In this document: positions 34,426-36,200 of the stretch, one piece after another
Layout: the number at the start of each line of letters is the position of its first letter
Numbering within the stretch: position 1 is the stretch's first letter
NCBI GenBank assembly: GCA_902464035.1
Contig: CABQHT010000018.1
Span: forward strand, 1-36,200
DNA length: 36,200 bases
Reading direction: 5' to 3'
DNA from: an uncultured Collinsella sp.
GTDB taxonomy: Bacteria; Actinomycetota; Coriobacteriia; Coriobacteriales; Coriobacteriaceae
Translations under genes and position numbers: made by a program
Notes under the pieces: generated by a model
Databases searched by the model: none
The model's input: only the letters and a program-made list of their open reading frames with translations
Told to the model about the DNA's origin: nothing

Positions 34426-35787
34426 ATGCTACGCCGCAAGGTTACTGATAGGCTTTTGAGCTGGAAGAATAACTCCAATAAGGCGTTGCTTGTTACTGGC
34501 GCACGTCAGATTGGCAAGAGTTATGCGATTCGCGCGTTTGGAAAGGGCAACTACGCTTCGTATTTTGAGGTCAATTTGCTGCTCGATGCCGAGGCAAGGG
34601 ATGTGCTAATTGACGCTAAGAACGCCGTTGACTTTATCAACCGTGTAGCCCTTCTTGCGGACGCGCCGCTTGTTGAGGGGGATACGCTTGTCTTTGTCGA
34701 TGAGATTCAGGAGTATCCGCAGATTGTCACACTTATGAAGGCGTTGGTCGAAGACGGGCGCTTTAGCTATGTATTCTCGGGGTCTATGCTTGGGACCGAG
34801 TTTAAGGGGATATCTTCTTTTCCGGTGGGGTATGTCGAGCACGTTGTTATGCGACCGATGGATTTTGAAGAGTTTTGTTGGGCAAATGGCGTCAGCGAGA
34901 ATGTGCTTGCAGACATTCGCAACTGCCTTGTCGAGAGACGTCCCGTCGAAAACTACATTCATGAGGCAATGCTCAAAAACTATAGAGCTTATATCGTTTG
35001 CGGTGGCATGCCGGAGGTCGTTCAGAACTATATCGATTCGGGTTATTCGCTCGTGAGAACGCGTGAGCTTCAAATTCAGCTGGTCGATCAGTACAAAAGC
35101 GATATCTCTAAATATGCATCGACTCGAGCGTTTAACGTTCGCTCGATTTTCGAACAAATTCCCGTTCAGCTTGAAGCGGAGTCCCATCGCTTTGTTGTTT
35201 CGTCTCTGGGCGAGGGAGCGCGCCTTAAAAAATATGAGCAGGATTTCCTATGGCTGGTGAGCGCGGGCGTTGGATTGATGGTCGCCCAGGTAACGGAGCC
35301 TCGGAGCCCCCTCAAGAGGACGGAGAAGGCGACAGCCTTCAAGCTGTACGAGTCCGATACGGGTATGCTCGCATCGCGGTATCCCGGCAGCACGGCACGA
35401 GCTGTCTATCTTGATATGAAAACTCCCAACCTCGGCGGTCTCTACGAGAACGTGGTCGCTCAGGAGCTTGTCGCCCTTGGGGCTGATGCATGGTACTACC
35501 AGACGCGTGAGGTCGGTGAAGTTGACTTTGTGATCGAAGGCGCCCGCGGGCATGTTGTCCCGATCGAGGTCAAATCGGGCAAGAAAGTTCGAGCGCATGC
35601 GGCTCTCGATCGCCTAATGAGTGTAGACGAGTACAAAATTCCCGAGGCTGTTGTGCTAAGCCACGAGAATCTCGGCAAAGAGGGCAAGATCCTGTACGTC
35701 CCTATCTATATGACATTCTGTCTCGATGAGTTTATAGAAAAGGATGACCCCGACAACGATTTCTCGTTTGCACCCATATCTCTCTAG
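34426..35787 (+). CDS. AAA-type ATPase with DUF4143 / nuclease-like C-terminal domain
   Basis: The 453-aa protein has an N-terminal AAA_14 ATPase with Walker A GARQIGKS (25-32), Walker B LVFVDEIQ (88-95) and a sensor-like YVFSGSMLG (115-123). A C-terminal DUF4143 region carries a PD-(D/E)xK-like set: YENVVAQEL (Glu341), GEVDFVIE (Asp367) and VVPIEVKSGK (Glu381, Lys383). The family is widespread in gut bacteria; its function is not established. I chose ATG 34426 (MLRRKVTDRLLSWK) with TAGGGG 5 bp upstream; the longer frame from 34081 runs through a terminator and the repeats. Base composition is visibly AT-richer than nifJ. It is a single gene bracketed by 39-bp repeats, suggesting transfer as a unit. 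Confidence 0.9.
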   Translation: MLRRKVTDRLLSWKNNSNKALLVTGARQIGKSYAIRAFGKGNYASYFEVNLLLDAEARDVLIDAKNAVDFINRVALLADAPLVEGDTLVFVDEIQEYPQIVTLMKALVEDGRFSYVFSGSMLGTEFKGISSFPVGYVEHVVMRPMDFEEFCWANGVSENVLADIRNCLVERRPVENYIHEAMLKNYRAYIVCGGMPEVVQNYIDSGYSLVRTRELQIQLVDQYKSDISKYASTRAFNVRSIFEQIPVQLEAESHRFVVSSLGEGARLKKYEQDFLWLVSAGVGLMVAQVTEPRSPLKRTEKATAFKLYESDTGMLASRYPGSTARAVYLDMKTPNLGGLYENVVAQELVALGADAWYYQTREVGEVDFVIEGARGHVVPIEVKSGKKVRAHAALDRLMSVDEYKIPEAVVLSHENLGKEGKILYVPIYMTFCLDEFIEKDDPDNDFSFAPISL

Positions 35788-35805
35788 GCTATCTGAGTCC
35801 GCAAT

Positions 35806-35865
35806 CCAGCCCTTGCTGTTTCGCGGCTATGCCGCGAAAGGCGCGTCACTTTGCGAAAGGGCTGG
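35806..35865 (+). repeat. Right 39-bp direct repeat within a longer stem
   Basis: Bases 35815-35853 repeat 34208-34246 with one mismatch. Here the repeat is enclosed by a further 9-bp stem CCAGCCCTT (35806-35814) / AAGGGCTGG (35857-35865). It begins 18 bp after the ATPase stop and may also act as its terminator, though no T-run follows. The remaining bases to 35947 hold no gene I can support. Confidence 0.8.
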
Positions 35866-35947
35866 GGTCGCTGCTGTATGCGTCTCCAGCCCTCTGATTG
35901 CTACTTTGGGTCCCGCGATGGGGTGTTGTTGGTGTTGCTAGTTCGGC

Positions 35948-36200
35948 TTACCTTGTCTCGCCGGTTTCGGTGCGTAGGCGGTGGCCGTGGACCAGGTCGC
36001 TGATGGCCGGCCAAGGAATTTGGCGATCGACCCAAAATTGCAGCTGAACCAGATAGCGCTCGGTGGCGCGGGTGAGGGCGGCAAACTGCTCGTGGGTTTC
36101 GACCTGGGCGTAGAGGTCGCGGCCTGTGTCGAGCTTGCGGCGGCACATATAGTCGATATCGCGTGGCTCCTCGAGCGTCATTTGGTCGGCAAGTGCTTCA
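35948..36200 (-). CDS. C-terminal part of an unrecognised protein, running off the window
   Basis: The frame stays open to the window edge (EALADQMTLEEPRDIDYMCRR... then KLDTGRDLYAQVETHEQFAA...), ending WPAISDLVHGHRLRTETGETR at the stop. At least 83 residues are visible. The internal ATG at 36181 is probably not the start, because codons upstream continue in the same style. The composition is helical and soluble, with no recognised motif. I cannot name the family. Confidence 0.55.
   Translation of the reverse strand, partial: EALADQMTLEEPRDIDYMCRRKLDTGRDLYAQVETHEQFAALTRATERYLVQLQFWVDRQIPWPAISDLVHGHRLRTETGETR

Overview
The window looks like a chromosomal segment from a high-GC Coriobacteriia gut actinobacterium, most likely Collinsella or a close relative. 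This is inferred from the GC-rich coding style, a Mycobacterium-like fhaA-fhaB-pstP-rodA/pbpA-pknB operon, a single-chain pyruvate:ferredoxin oxidoreductase, a PTS sugar operon and a dnaX / ybaB-recR neighbourhood. No database search was possible.

Layout. (1) 260-3608: a tRNA-Arg(CCT) gene whose 3' end plus terminator (118 bp) is duplicated 3.2 kb downstream. Between the copies lie an HTH-fused cytosine-5 DNA methyltransferase, an EcoRII-like restriction endonuclease, and the N-terminal stump of an AAA/DUF4143-type ATPase preceded by three 17-bp repeats at a 34-bp period. (2) 3794-9883: a sugar catabolic locus made of a TIM-barrel sugar isomerase, a PTS EIIBC permease, a DeoR regulator, a ribulose/allulose-phosphate 3-epimerase, RpiB and a LacI regulator. 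Matching LacI-type operator candidates lie upstream of the epimerase, deoR and lacI. (3) 10014-20278, minus strand: the cell-wall and phospho-signalling operon, read as membrane Ser/Thr kinase, fhaA, fhaB, PP2C phosphatase, a fused SEDS (RodA/FtsW)-transpeptidase protein, and PknB with four PASTA domains. (4) 20423-26089: a YcxB-like membrane protein, dnaX, a small overlapping gene pair (the second DUF4160-like), an unknown membrane protein, ybaB and recR. (5) 26264-30014: a second signalling cassette of Ser/Gly-rich anchored protein, membrane kinase and FHA protein. It has its own extended -10 promoter and a terminator-like hairpin in the leader. (6) 30466-34140: nifJ-type pyruvate:ferredoxin oxidoreductase followed by a terminator nested in a perfect 29-bp inverted repeat. 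(7) 34208-35853: an AT-richer module carrying an intact DUF4143 ATPase. It is preceded by three repeats, again at exactly a 34-bp period, and bracketed by 39-bp hairpin-containing direct repeats. (8) The 3' end of an unrecognised minus-strand gene runs off the right edge.

Most interesting signal. Two ATPases of one family, 31 kb apart, are each preceded by three direct repeats. The repeat sequences differ, but both arrays have exactly the same 34-bp spacing and the same position relative to the start codon. One ATPase is intact in a bracketed module; the other is cut off inside the restriction-modification island. This suggests a mobile ATPase system with a cognate repeat array, such as an operator or recognition site, that I cannot match to a named system.
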